From Candidatus Aenigmatarchaeota archaeon (GTDB lineage Archaea > Aenigmatarchaeota > Aenigmatarchaeia > QMZP01 > QMZT01), in assembly GCA_030634615.1 (NCBI GenBank), contig DAOWAL010000010.1, forward strand, positions 1 to 16,104: a DNA stretch of 16,104 nt, written 5' to 3'. Numbering within the stretch: position 1 is the stretch's first letter; every line of letters begins with the position of its first letter. Below the pieces are notes generated by a model, which was not told the origin of the DNA, did not search any database, and was given only the letters and a program-made list of their open reading frames with translations. Positions 6,215-13,595 of the stretch are shown piece after piece. The translations under genes were made by a program, and so were the position numbers.

Positions 6215-7156
6215 TCAAATGAAATTGATAAGCCACACAATAGCATAGCCCACAAGACATCCAGCTGTTAAAAACGGCATTGCCGGGTAAAACCTGTCTT
6301 TTTTGGCAAGCATCATAAGGCCGAACAAGGATGCTGCCACAGTGAGTGTTATGATAAGAACTTCTGTGAAGGCAAGTAATTTTGGTATATCATGGAATCT
6401 TATCAGCGAATCCATAACAACGCCTGTGAATATTAATGGGAATGCTATGTCACCGCCGCCTAGTATGGCGTTTTTGTATTGTGTTTTTGATACAACTGTT
6501 TTCTTGGCAGTTTTAGCGACAGACCGTGGTTTTATTTTCTTTATTTTCTCAGTCGCTTTTACCTTGTATGAAAGCATAATTCCTGCAAAAGCCTTGCTCT
6601 CTGTCTGGAACTCTGCAAGACCTATCATGTGCTTTGATTTCCACACGGCAAACATATCATATGCAGATATCGCCAAAAGTAGCAGTACTACCCAAAGTAC
6701 GTCTAACATTGGAACAAATATAATAGCAATGCCAGCATAAATGAAAAGTTCTGTTGCGTTATGGATCCATATATTGGGTTTAACTACCTTGAAAAGCGCA
6801 AGGAAAAAACATATTATGAACGCATACATCGGTTCGATGAAAACACCTATTGTTATTGAACACGTCATCCATATGGCAAAGAAAAACATTGCTTTCCATA
6901 TCATTATTTTTTTGAACTTGACAAGCAGGAAAATTAAACCTGTTCCAAGGAGTATTGCAAACAAAATGTAAACAAATGTTTCAGGACCATACAAATCCGG
7001 TCTTTCGCCTATTGCAGTATCATCATATTCTAAAACAACGTCTCCTTCAGGCGTATGTGTGACAGTCGTATTAAGATTGATGGCATAGAGTCCTATCACC
7101 TGTGAAGCGACGAATATCAAAACCATTATAACTGTTATCGGTAGGGTGTGTTTCAT
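6215..7156 (-). CDS. Presenilin-like intramembrane aspartyl protease (A22 family)
   Basis: Presenilin and signal-peptide-peptidase family proteins cut substrates within the membrane using two aspartates on adjacent helices. Both motifs are present: YD in ISAYDMFAVW (Asp167) and GxGD as LGGGDIAFPL (Asp236). The third conserved motif, PAL near the C-terminus, appears as PAMP (291-294) in YPAMPFLTAG, so the usual Leu is Met. The 313-residue length and about nine hydrophobic segments fit archaeal homologues. A basic Lys-rich loop (about 199-228) between the two catalytic helices is typical. The ATG at 7156 lies 23 nt from an AT-rich TTTATTAA box that may also serve the divergent MgtC-like gene. 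Substrate unknown; archaeal members may clear leftover signal peptides. Confidence 0.9.
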   Translation of the reverse strand: MKHTLPITVIMVLIFVASQVIGLYAINLNTTVTHTPEGDVVLEYDDTAIGERPDLYGPETFVYILFAILLGTGLIFLLVKFKKIMIWKAMFFFAIWMTCSITIGVFIEPMYAFIICFFLALFKVVKPNIWIHNATELFIYAGIAIIFVPMLDVLWVVLLLLAISAYDMFAVWKSKHMIGLAEFQTESKAFAGIMLSYKVKATEKIKKIKPRSVAKTAKKTVVSKTQYKNAILGGGDIAFPLIFTGVVMDSLIRFHDIPKLLAFTEVLIITLTVAASLFGLMMLAKKDRFYPAMPFLTAGCLVGYAIVWLINFI

Positions 7157-7179
7157 AATGATAATTATACTGTAGAATG

Positions 7180-7187
7180 TTTATTAA
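7180..7187. promoter_or_regulatory. Candidate shared TATA box between divergent leaderless genes
   Basis: TTTATTAA is the only good TATA-like element in the 53-bp gap. It lies 23 nt from the minus-strand ATG at 7156 and 22 nt from the plus-strand ATG at 7210, so one nearly symmetrical box could direct transcription both ways. The spacing also supports 7210 over 7177 as the MgtC start. Confidence 0.5.
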
Positions 7188-7209
7188 TCACCTAAAACAA
7201 GAATTATTT

Positions 7210-7632
7210 ATGATAAGTCCATTAGAAATTGAGATCGTTTTGAAGCTTCTTCTTGCAGCGGGTTTAGGTTTGGTTGTCGGATACGAAAGAGAGGTTCACA
7301 GAAAACCGGCAGGACTAAGAACACATTCACTTGTATGTTTAGGGTCAACATTGTTCACAATAGTTTCTCTTTCAATTGTGGGCTCAGGTGTAGATGTTTC
7401 AAGAATCGCAGCAGGTGTTGTTGTGGGTATTGGTTTTCTGGGTGCCGGAATGATTTTTAAATCAGATGACAATGTTAGAGGACTTACAACAGCAGCTGAA
7501 CTTTGGGTTCTTGCCGCAATTGGCCTGGCAATAGGAATAGGATATTACTTCGTAGCAATCGTGGGGGCTATCATAGTACTTGTGGTTATGATCCCCCTAA
7601 AACACCTGTCAAAAAACGCAAGGGGTTTTTGA
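7210..7632 (+). CDS. MgtC/SapB-family membrane protein
   Basis: A 140-residue hydrophobic protein with the MgtC core. The first helix carries LLLAAGLGLVVGYERE (13-28), followed by the conserved HRKPAGLRTHSLVCLG segment (30-45), then G(V/I)GFLGAGMI (73-82), GLTTAAELWVLAAIG (91-105) and a last helix near 112-130. MgtC proteins are linked to growth at low magnesium and, in bacteria, modulate membrane ATPase activity; they are not themselves proven Mg transporters. The soluble C-terminal ACT-like domain found in Salmonella MgtC is absent, as in many short homologues. I start at 7210 because MgtC proteins begin with this S-P-L-E-x-E-x-x-L-K-L-L-L segment. The in-frame ATG at 7177 would add 11 unrelated residues and overlaps the TATA-like box. 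Confidence 0.92.
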   Translation: MISPLEIEIVLKLLLAAGLGLVVGYEREVHRKPAGLRTHSLVCLGSTLFTIVSLSIVGSGVDVSRIAAGVVVGIGFLGAGMIFKSDDNVRGLTTAAELWVLAAIGLAIGIGYYFVAIVGAIIVLVVMIPLKHLSKNARGF

Positions 7633-7709
7633 AACACCTGTTTTTATTAAACTTAATAATACGATAGATTTATTTGACTCCACCAAAGATATTATATCAG
7701 GTGACCTAA

Positions 7710-10115
7710 ATGCTACCAAAAAAATACAATTTTGCTGAAAGCGAAGAGAAGTGGGGAAAGTTCTGGATAAAGGAAAAAATATTTTCGTTTAATCCGAAAA
7801 CCAAAAAGGAAATTTTTTCAATAGATACTCCTCCGCCAACAGTTTCTGGTAAAATGCACATAGGGCATGCGTTTATGTATTCACAGATGGATTTTGTAGC
7901 AAGATTCAAAAGAATGATGGGATACGAGCTTTTCTATCCCTTTGGTACAGACGACAATGGTTTAGCCACAATAAGACTTGTAGAAAAAGATAAAAAAGTC
8001 AGAGGAACGGAAATGAAAAGGAAGGATTTTGTCAAGATTGTTCTAGATACATTAAAAGAGATCAGGCCAACATACATTCGTGACTGGAAGAGAATAGGAA
8101 TAAGCTGCGACTGGGATATCTATTACACCACCATTAATGATCATTGCCAAAAACTGTCGCAAAAAAGTTTTTTGGATCTATACAAAGAAGGCAGGGTTCA
8201 CAGGAAAAGAACTCCATTTATGTGGTGTCCCGAGTGTCAAACTTCAATAGCTCAGGTAGAGCTTAAAGACGAAGAAAGGGAATCCAAATTTGTTTACATG
8301 AAATTTGATACGAGTATTGGCAAGCAAATAACAATTGCGACAACAAGACCCGAACTGCTTCCTGCATGTGTCATGATTTACGTTCACCCGGATGATAAAA
8401 GATACAAGAAATTCATCGGAGCAAAGGCAAAAATACCGTTCTCAAACAGGCAAGTAGAGATAATGACAGATAAGGGTGCTGATCCTGAATTTGGATCAGG
8501 CGTTGTTTATCACTGCACATTCGGTGACATGGATGATGTCGAATGGATGGAAAAGTATGATATTCCACCAATAGAGATACTTGACAAAGACGGAAGGCTT
8601 AACAAAAAAGCTGGAAAATTCAAGGGTCTTAAAGTAAGTGAAGCCAGAAAAGTCGTAATTGAAGCTCTGGAAGAGGAAAACAGGATTGAAAAAACAGAAA
8701 AAATAAATCATGTTGTTAATACACACGAAAGGTGCGGAACAGATATCGAAATCTTAATGACAGAACAATGGTTCATCAAATACCTTGACCTGAAGGATAA
8801 ATTCTTAAGAGCCGGGGAAGAAATGAACTGGTACCCATCTTACATGAAATCACGTTATGATAACTGGATAAAGGGTCTTAAGTGGGACTGGAACATTTCA
8901 AGGCAGAGAAGTTTTGGTGTTCCGATACCGATATGGTTCTGTGAAAAATGCAATGAAATTATACTTGCAGAGGAAAAGGATCTACCAGTTGACCCAACAA
9001 CGGAAAAACCACATCATGCATGCAAGTGCGGGTCAAGAAAGTTTATTGGCGATCCAGATGTACTTGACACATGGGCAACATCATCACTTACACCGCAGAT
9101 AGCTGCATCGCTGTTCCCTGACATTTATGACAAACTTTATCCAATGAACCTAAGACCACAGGCACATGACATCATAACATTCTGGTTATTCAATACAGCA
9201 GTAAAATCCCAGATGCACAATAATGTTAATCCATGGTCTGATGTAATGATATCCGGATGGGCACTTGATCCAAAGGGTAAAAAGATGAGTAAATCAAAGG
9301 GCAATGTTGTTGAACCCCAGAAAGTTATAGGATTTCATGGAGCAGATGCAATGCGATTCTGGGCAGCAGGTTCGAAACTTGGTGAAGATCTGCCGTATCA
9401 GGAAAAGGATTTGGTTACTGGTAAAAAAATGGTTACAAAACTATGGAATGCTTCAAGGTTTGTTACAATGAATCTGGAAGGATACAAACCGAAAAGGCCG
9501 AATAAATTCACAGAAATAGACAAATGGCTTTTAACAAAAATAAATGATATTGTAAAAGTGTCAACAGAGCATTTTGACAGATACGAATACTCGAAAACAA
9601 GGGCAGAAACAGAAAAGTTCTTCTGGAAGGTGTTTTGCGACTATTATCTTGAAATCATAAAGGACAGGATTTACAACCAGAAAAACTATGAAAAATGGGA
9701 AATTGAATCTGTAAAATACACTCTTTATTACACTTTACTTTCAGTTCTGAAGTTGTCGGCACCGATAATGCCTTACATAACCGAAGACATTTACCAGCAT
9801 TATTTCAAAAAATTCGAAAAACACAAGAGTATTCACATATCAGAATGGCCAAAATACGATACATCGCTTTCTGACAAAAAGGCTGAAAAAGCAGGGGACA
9901 CAGCAACTGACATAATTGCATCAATCAGAAAATTCAAGTCAGACAGCGCTTTGTCAATGGCTGAACCACTCAGGTATGTCACAATAGATTCAGCAGATGT
10001 GAAGTTAGTTCTAAAAGATATTGAAAAGACAATGAAAATCAAGAAAGTCAAGATCGGAAAGGCAAAAGAAATAGAAACTGAAAATTTCAAGGTAAAACTT
10101 GATGTAATGAAATGA
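7710..10115 (+). CDS. valS: Valyl-tRNA synthetase
   Basis: Class I synthetase charging tRNA-Val, with editing of misactivated threonine. The HIGH motif is HIGH (50-53) in PTVSGKMHIGHAF and KMSKS is at 525-529. The first zinc-like pair is CPEC (173-176); a second cluster with CEKC and CKCG lies near residues 411-450. The editing domain contains TTRPELLPACV (211-221) and EFGSGVVYHCTFGD, which is the archaeal/eukaryal form of the motif. WNISRQRSFGVPIP and DPDVLDTWATSS mark the catalytic core, and the anticodon-binding helices occupy about 600-740. At 801 residues it is a little shorter than many archaeal ValRS, with a short C-terminal arm. AGGTGA at 7699-7704 lies 5 nt before the ATG and fixes the start. 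A TTTTATTAAAC TATA-like box lies further upstream near 7644. Confidence 0.96.
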   Translation: MLPKKYNFAESEEKWGKFWIKEKIFSFNPKTKKEIFSIDTPPPTVSGKMHIGHAFMYSQMDFVARFKRMMGYELFYPFGTDDNGLATIRLVEKDKKVRGTEMKRKDFVKIVLDTLKEIRPTYIRDWKRIGISCDWDIYYTTINDHCQKLSQKSFLDLYKEGRVHRKRTPFMWCPECQTSIAQVELKDEERESKFVYMKFDTSIGKQITIATTRPELLPACVMIYVHPDDKRYKKFIGAKAKIPFSNRQVEIMTDKGADPEFGSGVVYHCTFGDMDDVEWMEKYDIPPIEILDKDGRLNKKAGKFKGLKVSEARKVVIEALEEENRIEKTEKINHVVNTHERCGTDIEILMTEQWFIKYLDLKDKFLRAGEEMNWYPSYMKSRYDNWIKGLKWDWNISRQRSFGVPIPIWFCEKCNEIILAEEKDLPVDPTTEKPHHACKCGSRKFIGDPDVLDTWATSSLTPQIAASLFPDIYDKLYPMNLRPQAHDIITFWLFNTAVKSQMHNNVNPWSDVMISGWALDPKGKKMSKSKGNVVEPQKVIGFHGADAMRFWAAGSKLGEDLPYQEKDLVTGKKMVTKLWNASRFVTMNLEGYKPKRPNKFTEIDKWLLTKINDIVKVSTEHFDRYEYSKTRAETEKFFWKVFCDYYLEIIKDRIYNQKNYEKWEIESVKYTLYYTLLSVLKLSAPIMPYITEDIYQHYFKKFEKHKSIHISEWPKYDTSLSDKKAEKAGDTATDIIASIRKFKSDSALSMAEPLRYVTIDSADVKLVLKDIEKTMKIKKVKIGKAKEIETENFKVKLDVMK

Positions 10116-10116
10116 T

Positions 10117-10122
10117 TTTAAA
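10117..10122 (+). promoter_or_regulatory. TATA box of the MopE-like gene
   Basis: TTTAAA immediately after the valS stop lies 21 nt before the ATG at 10144. This places the expected transcription start at or near the start codon, so the small gene can be transcribed independently of valS as a leaderless mRNA. Confidence 0.6.
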
Positions 10123-10143
10123 CATTCTTGTCAAAAATCTATC

Positions 10144-10503
10144 ATGAAACTACTCTTAGTTTTGTTTGTTGCTTTTTTGGTCATTGTCCCAGTAGCCAGT
10201 GCATGTGAGGAAAGTTCACGAAGAGTGTGTGGTTCTGACATAGGCGTGTGCCAAAGCGGCAGGTCTGTTTGTAAAGATGGATCATGGGGTGAATGTATTG
10301 ATGCAAAAATCGCGGAATCATACAATGATGTTTGTGGCAATGGTCTTGATGACAATTGTAACGGCGAAACTGACGAGAACTGTTTTCCGTGGACATCGCT
10401 TATTCTTATCGGAGGGGGTGTTCTTTTCATAGGAATTGGCATGATGTACATGCAGCATGGAAAGGGTGAAAGAATGGTTTCAGAGGGTCTTTCAAGGGAT
10501 TAA
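10144..10503 (+). CDS. Small membrane-anchored Cys-rich protein with MopE-like motif
   Basis: Residues 1-20 form a clear signal peptide (hydrophobic core, ending ASA before Cys21). The exported part (21-80) has eight cysteines (21, 29, 36, 43, 51, 64, 72, 80). It carries the pattern CQSG..VCKDGSWGEC (36-51) followed by CGNGLDDNCNGETDENC (64-80), the putative metal-binding motif called MopE-like, known from copper-binding MopE and from surface proteins of many microbes. A single transmembrane helix (about 83-103) and a short cytoplasmic tail follow, so the Cys-rich domain would sit outside the cell as a small anchored ectodomain. Disulfides or Ca/Cu binding by the Asp-rich repeat are inferred from the motif. 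It has its own TATA box and stands between valS and the EF-1alpha gene. Confidence 0.85.
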   Translation: MKLLLVLFVAFLVIVPVASACEESSRRVCGSDIGVCQSGRSVCKDGSWGECIDAKIAESYNDVCGNGLDDNCNGETDENCFPWTSLILIGGGVLFIGIGMMYMQHGKGERMVSEGLSRD

Positions 10504-10540
10504 AAATACCCGCTATCGATCGTTTTTATCGAAGGTAACA

Positions 10541-10636
10541 TTTTTAAAGCCTATGCATATATATAAACTCTGTATATAGAATACTATACAATCTAATCAG
10601 ATAGATATATTCAAAATATATAAAGGAGGGATAAAG
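10541..10636 (+). promoter_or_regulatory. EF-1alpha promoter and leader
   Basis: TATA-like boxes at 10541-10548 (TTTTTAAA) and about 10558-10567 (CATATATATA) precede a leader that ends in a strong Shine-Dalgarno AAGGAGGG (10623-10630), 6 nt before the ATG at 10637. It is the strongest ribosome binding site in the window, fitting a highly expressed gene. Confidence 0.65.
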
Positions 10637-11905
10637 ATGGCAAATAAACCACACATTAACCTTATAACATCAGGACACGTAGACCATGGAAAATCAACTT
10701 TGATAGGTAGACTTCTGTACGATTCAGGATCTCTTGACGAACAGGAACTCAGAAAGCTTAAAGAAAAAGCAAAGGAACTTAAGAAAGAAACATTCGAATT
10801 TGCTTTTGTAATGGACGCTTTGAAAGAAGAAAGAGAGAGAGGTGTAACAATCGATCTCATGCACAAGGAGTTCGAAACAAGCAAATATTACTTTACTGTA
10901 ATAGATTGTCCAGGTCATAGAGATTTTGTTAAAAACATGATCACAGGAGCTTCTCAGGCAGATGCTGCTATAGTAGTAGTATCAGCAAAAGACAGCATTC
11001 AGGAACAAACAAGGGAACATTTATACCTAGCAAAAGTTCTTGGCATTAACCAGCTTATTGTAGCAATAAACAAAATGGACGTAGTCAACTACGACCAGGC
11101 AACATACAATAAGGTAAAAGACGAAGTTAGCAAACTTATACAGACACTTGGTTACAAAGTAGACCAAATACCATTCGTTGCTTGCTCTGCTTACATCGGA
11201 GATAATGTCGCTAAGAAGTCAGAAAACATGTCATGGTACACAGGACCAACCCTGGTAGAAGCACTCGATCAGGCAATAACGCCACCGGAAAAACCTCTTG
11301 ACAAGCCACTTAGACTTCCTGTTCAGGACGTATTCACCATTACTGGTGTAGGTACAGTTCCTGTAGGAAGAGTAGAGACAGGTGTATTAAAGCCGGGAGA
11401 CAAGATTATCTTTGAGCCTTCAGGCGCAACAGCCGAGGTAAAGTCAATGGAAATGCATCACAAGCAACTTCCAAAGGCAGAACCCGGAGACAACATCGGT
11501 TTCAACGTAAGAGGCATTGCCAAAAACGAGGTTAAAAGAGGTGACGTTGCAGGACACACGAACAATCCACCAACAGTTGCAAAAGAGTTCACAGCACAGA
11601 TAATTGTCCTACAGCATCCAACAGTGCTTACAAAAGGTTACACGCCAGTATTCCACTGTCACACAGCACATGTCGCAGGTCAGATTGTAGAACTTGTAAA
11701 GAAACTTGATCCAAAAACAGGAGCAGTTCTTCAGGAAAACCCAGACATGCTAAAGCCGGGTGACGCTGCTATAATCAAAGTAAAACCAACACAGCCAATC
11801 GCACTTGAAAAACAGTCCGATTTCCCAGAATTAGCAAAATTCGCTATGAGGGACATGGGTAAAACAATAGCAGCTGGTGTAGTAATTGACCTTGTAAAAA
11901 GGTGA
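10637..11905 (+). CDS. tuf: Translation elongation factor EF-1alpha (aEF1A)
   Basis: GTPase that delivers aminoacyl-tRNA to the ribosome. All G motifs are intact: G1 GHVDHGKS (13-20), G2 threonine Thr71 in RGVTIDL, G3 DCPGH (90-94), G4 NKMD (145-148), and G5 CSA (183-185). The sequence between G1 and G2 is the long archaeal/eukaryal form ([28 protein letters not shown]). Domains 2 and 3 follow with [22 protein letters not shown] and KPGD..GFNVRGI; the C-terminus ends with [15 protein letters not shown]. Its 422 residues match the family. It has its own promoter and leader. A pyrimidine-rich terminator-like tract and the first copy of the island repeat follow immediately, making this the left border of the accessory region. 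Confidence 0.97.
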   Translation: MANKPHINLITSGHVDHGKSTLIGRLLYDSGSLDEQELRKLKEKAKELKKETFEFAFVMDALKEERERGVTIDLMHKEFETSKYYFTVIDCPGHRDFVKNMITGASQADAAIVVVSAKDSIQEQTREHLYLAKVLGINQLIVAINKMDVVNYDQATYNKVKDEVSKLIQTLGYKVDQIPFVACSAYIGDNVAKKSENMSWYTGPTLVEALDQAITPPEKPLDKPLRLPVQDVFTITGVGTVPVGRVETGVLKPGDKIIFEPSGATAEVKSMEMHHKQLPKAEPGDNIGFNVRGIAKNEVKRGDVAGHTNNPPTVAKEFTAQIIVLQHPTVLTKGYTPVFHCHTAHVAGQIVELVKKLDPKTGAVLQENPDMLKPGDAAIIKVKPTQPIALEKQSDFPELAKFAMRDMGKTIAAGVVIDLVKR

Positions 11906-11940
11906 AGTATTTACTTCCCTTCTTTTTCTTTATTTTATTT
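11904..11940 (+). terminator. Probable terminator of the EF-1alpha gene
   Basis: GAAGTATTTACTTC (11904-11917) is a 6+2+6 inverted repeat overlapping the stop codon, followed by a pyrimidine tract with several T runs (11918-11940). Archaeal terminators are T-rich tracts, so this is a good candidate; it overlaps copy A of the island repeat. Confidence 0.55.
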
Positions 11941-11992
11941 ATCACTGTTAGCGTAAACTCTGCATCTGTGAACAATGTGTTAATTTAAAACT
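11911..11992 (+). repeat. Island repeat copy A, with promoter of small gene 1
   Basis: Pyrimidine tract, then a 60-bp core (11933-11992) that matches copy D (14349-14406) with four mismatches and one 2-nt gap. The core ends in AACAATGTGTTAATTTAAAACT, in two conserved halves: an upstream element (AACAATGTG) and a TATA box TTTAAA at 11984-11989. The latter lies 21 nt before the ATG of small gene 1, implying leaderless transcription. Confidence 0.8.
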
Positions 11993-12010
11993 GATTTCGA
12001 AAAACAGAGC

Positions 12011-12328
12011 ATGGACATTACTTATAAGGGAAAAACCATAACTCTCGATAAAAAATATGGAGTATTTCAAGAGACACACACAAAAACTATGTTTGATATT
12101 TACACTCATCATAATCTTGCTAAAAAAATCAAACTTATACCAGAAACAGAAGAAGGGGTAACAGAAATTGGAGATAAAATAGATAAGCAAAAGACATTGC
12201 TAAACAGTTTCATAGATAATCCCGAGTTATTTAATACACCTGATCCTGACCAAGATACTACTATAGCATCAAGTGAAAACTTGATTGGTCTGTATAGTGA
12301 CTTATTGGAAATAGCTGAAGGCGAATAA
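12011..12328 (+). CDS. Small orphan protein, cassette gene 1
   Basis: An unrecognised 105-residue soluble protein. There is no signal peptide, membrane segment or catalytic motif. The N-terminus (MDITYKGKTITLDKKYG, 1-17) looks like a beta hairpin; the middle is helical and charged, and a Pro/Asp-rich segment (about 73-83) precedes a final acidic helix ending LYSDLLEIAEGE. The N-terminus resembles that of the 99-residue protein at 14425-14724: both start with M.I, then KG, I, D and KYG. Its C-terminus matches the relic at 13527-13595 (LYNELLEIAESSE). Thus three related genes lie in this island. No Shine-Dalgarno is seen; the TATA box of repeat copy A sits 21 nt upstream, so the mRNA is probably leaderless. 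Function unknown; the cassette setting suggests an accessory or defence-linked role, which is inference. Confidence 0.75.
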   Translation: MDITYKGKTITLDKKYGVFQETHTKTMFDIYTHHNLAKKIKLIPETEEGVTEIGDKIDKQKTLLNSFIDNPELFNTPDPDQDTTIASSENLIGLYSDLLEIAEGE

Positions 12329-12329
12329 T

Positions 12330-12390
12330 TTTTACCTTTCTTTGAGTTCTTTTTCTTTATTTTATTTATCAACCTTAGCGTAAGCTCTGA
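12330..12390 (+). repeat. Island repeat copy B
   Basis: Begins two bases after cassette gene 1. Its first part, TTACCTTTCTTTGAGTTC (12332-12349), matches copies C and E; the second, TTTTATTTATCA...TTAGCGTAAGCTCTG, matches copies A and D. After 12389 the similarity fades, and the promoter half (TTAATTTAAAAC) is not recognisable. Read on the minus strand, the first part still encodes EKELKER and a stop, like the end of the MscS-like protein. Confidence 0.75.
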
Positions 12391-12425
12391 ACACGTGTGC
12401 ACTTTTCATTTGCCATGTTCAAAAA

Positions 12426-12890
12426 TTATTTTATTGTAGTAATCTGATTTCTTATAATTTTAACTTCTTTTTGTTCAAGAACAATATTCTTACATTTGAC
12501 CAGAAATGCTGGTGTTTTCTTCATGATCAAATCATATTTCTGATATGGTACTTTCCGATTGACATAATATTGAGAATCAATTCGAGCAGAAAATGCTTTA
12601 TCAATAAGTTCAAAATCATCTGACGTGAAATATTCCTTTAGAAATCTTTTTGTAAATTCAATAGTACATGAATGAATTTCACATTTTATGCCTATTATCA
12701 TAAGTAGAGAATAAATTCCGTGATAAATAGTGTAATATGCAGTAGTCAACTGCCAGTCTCTGCTCTTTGATGTCCTTAATGTTTCTAGTGATTCCTCAGC
12801 TTTGATAAGATAAGCATCTCTAAGATTATCGCTTGGCTCCACAAGTTCGATTCCTTTCTTTTGATTTAAACACCATTTTATTTGATCCAT
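12426..12890 (-). CDS. HEPN-domain protein, probable toxin of MNT/HEPN module
   Basis: A 154-residue, largely helical HEPN-type protein: helix with DAYLIKAEESLETL (25-38), then the typical AYYTIYHGIYSLLMIIGIKCEIHSC stretch (51-75), and the helix with DKAFSARIDSQYYVN (97-111). HEPN toxins are mostly metal-independent RNases using an R-x(4-6)-H motif. I find no such motif: the equivalent place reads R103-I-D-S-Q-Y108-Y109. This matches a HEPN subgroup in which the histidine is replaced, so nuclease activity is uncertain. It follows the nucleotidyltransferase gene, overlapping it by 13 bp, with a good Shine-Dalgarno (AAGGAGAG, minus strand, 12898-12905). The pair resembles HepT/MntA-type systems, in which the nucleotidyltransferase modifies a tyrosine of the HEPN partner. 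Confidence 0.8.
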   Translation of the reverse strand: MDQIKWCLNQKKGIELVEPSDNLRDAYLIKAEESLETLRTSKSRDWQLTTAYYTIYHGIYSLLMIIGIKCEIHSCTIEFTKRFLKEYFTSDDFELIDKAFSARIDSQYYVNRKVPYQKYDLIMKKTPAFLVKCKNIVLEQKEVKIIRNQITTIK

Positions 12891-13465
12891 TTTGTAACTC
12901 TCCTTACAAAACCTTCTGCACCTTTTATTAAAAAATGATTTTCTAAAATTTCTTTTAGTAAAAAATCATCATGCAATTCTTTTTCAAATATTTTTTTAGG
13001 GTAACTCTTAATGTTTATATCAATTCCGTAATTTTTTCCAGCCTCTTTGATTTTTTCTTCATCATACTTGCCCACAATAAATAAATCCAAATCAGAATCA
13101 TCCTTTTGTATTCCTTTTGCAAAACTCCCGAAGATAATGACTATTCCTTGCATGAATTCATCTGCCTTATCAAGAACCTCTTTGATAAGATGATTTTTTT
13201 CTAGGAACTGTATCTTCTTGTACTGTTCTGTTAAAAGAAAGAATTCTCTTGATAAGCTTGAATTATTTATTGAGTAACTCTTAATCTTGCCTCTAATCTT
13301 TGATTCTAGAATACCTCTTTTTTCAAGTTTAGCAAGTGTCACAAAAGCCGTCCTTGAACTTACATGTAAAAGTTTCTCAACTTCCCGAATATAGAATTCA
13401 TTATCATATCCTTTGGTAAATAGGCTTAAAATCTTCAAATCAGTATCGTTTACTTTTATAACCAT
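12878..13465 (-). CDS. Winged-helix plus MNT-type nucleotidyltransferase, probable antitoxin
   Basis: Two domains in 195 residues. Residues 1-75 form a winged helix (DLKILSLF, EFYIREVEKLLHVSSRTAFVTLAKLEKRGIL, then a wing around KIRGKIKSYSI). Residues 80-195 form a minimal nucleotidyltransferase: GSFAKG (113-118), then SDLDLFIVG with metal-binding Asp125 and Asp127, and a likely third acidic residue at Asp149 in GIDINIKSYP. Enzymes of this kind add nucleotides to the HEPN partner and neutralise it. The fused DNA-binding domain suggests that this antitoxin also represses its own operon. Consistent with this, a perfect 12-bp inverted repeat flanks its start codon (13444-13487). A TATA box (13489-13498) lies 23 nt before the ATG, implying a leaderless mRNA. 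It overlaps the downstream HEPN gene by 13 bp. Confidence 0.88.
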   Translation of the reverse strand: MVIKVNDTDLKILSLFTKGYDNEFYIREVEKLLHVSSRTAFVTLAKLEKRGILESKIRGKIKSYSINNSSLSREFFLLTEQYKKIQFLEKNHLIKEVLDKADEFMQGIVIIFGSFAKGIQKDDSDLDLFIVGKYDEEKIKEAGKNYGIDINIKSYPKKIFEKELHDDFLLKEILENHFLIKGAEGFVRRVTKWIK

Positions 13466-13487
13466 ATGAATACATAAGTAAACGATA
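13444..13487. promoter_or_regulatory. Perfect 12-bp inverted repeat around the MNT antitoxin start: candidate operator
   Basis: TATCGTTTACTT (13444-13455) and AAGTAAACGATA (13476-13487) are exact reverse complements separated by 20 bp. The ATG (13463-13465) lies in the spacer, one arm lies within the first codons, and the other abuts the TATA box (13489-13498). Two arms with centres 32 bp apart, about three helical turns, fit two dimers or a looped regulator. The fused winged helix of the antitoxin is the obvious candidate binder; this is inference. Confidence 0.7.
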
Positions 13488-13488
13488 T

Positions 13489-13498
13489 TATATAAATG
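13489..13498 (-). promoter_or_regulatory. TATA box of the MNT/HEPN operon
   Basis: TTATATAAAT (plus-strand reading) lies 23 nt upstream of the minus-strand ATG at 13465, directly next to the outer arm of the inverted repeat. A repressor there would block TBP or the start site. Confidence 0.6.
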
Positions 13499-13526
13499 TT
13501 TTGGTTTTAAACGAGATCATTTCTAT

Positions 13527-13595
13527 ATGCGATTAAACATAATTTTAACTGATTTGTACAATGAATTATTGGAAATAGCTGAAAGTAGCGAGTAA
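13527..13595 (+). pseudogene. Relic of a third cassette gene (C-terminal end only)
   Basis: Reading from 13527, the frame encodes 22 residues ending DLYNELLEIAESSE and a stop (13593-13595). It matches the C-terminus of cassette protein 1 (GLYSDLLEIAEGE), with 18 identical consecutive bases (13566-13583 versus 12302-12319). Repeat copy C follows at once, just as copy B follows gene 1. The 5' part of this gene and its promoter are gone; upstream lies the promoter of the MNT/HEPN operon. The simplest reading is that insertion of that operon, or a deletion alongside it, destroyed a third copy. Confidence 0.7.

Noticed and set aside
6303..6740. Long plus-strand open frames opposite the presenilin-like gene, and similar antisense frames opposite deoxyhypusine synthase, ValRS and MscS
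   Set aside because: They are shadows of well-supported genes, with no family motif, promoter or ribosome binding site of their own.
7177..7209. Upstream ATG for the MgtC-like gene
   Set aside because: It overlaps the probable TATA box and adds 11 residues outside the family pattern.
13444..13487. RNA hairpin hiding the antitoxin start codon
   Set aside because: The TATA spacing predicts transcription starting near the ATG, so one arm would not be in the RNA; a DNA operator is the better reading, though the hairpin is not excluded.
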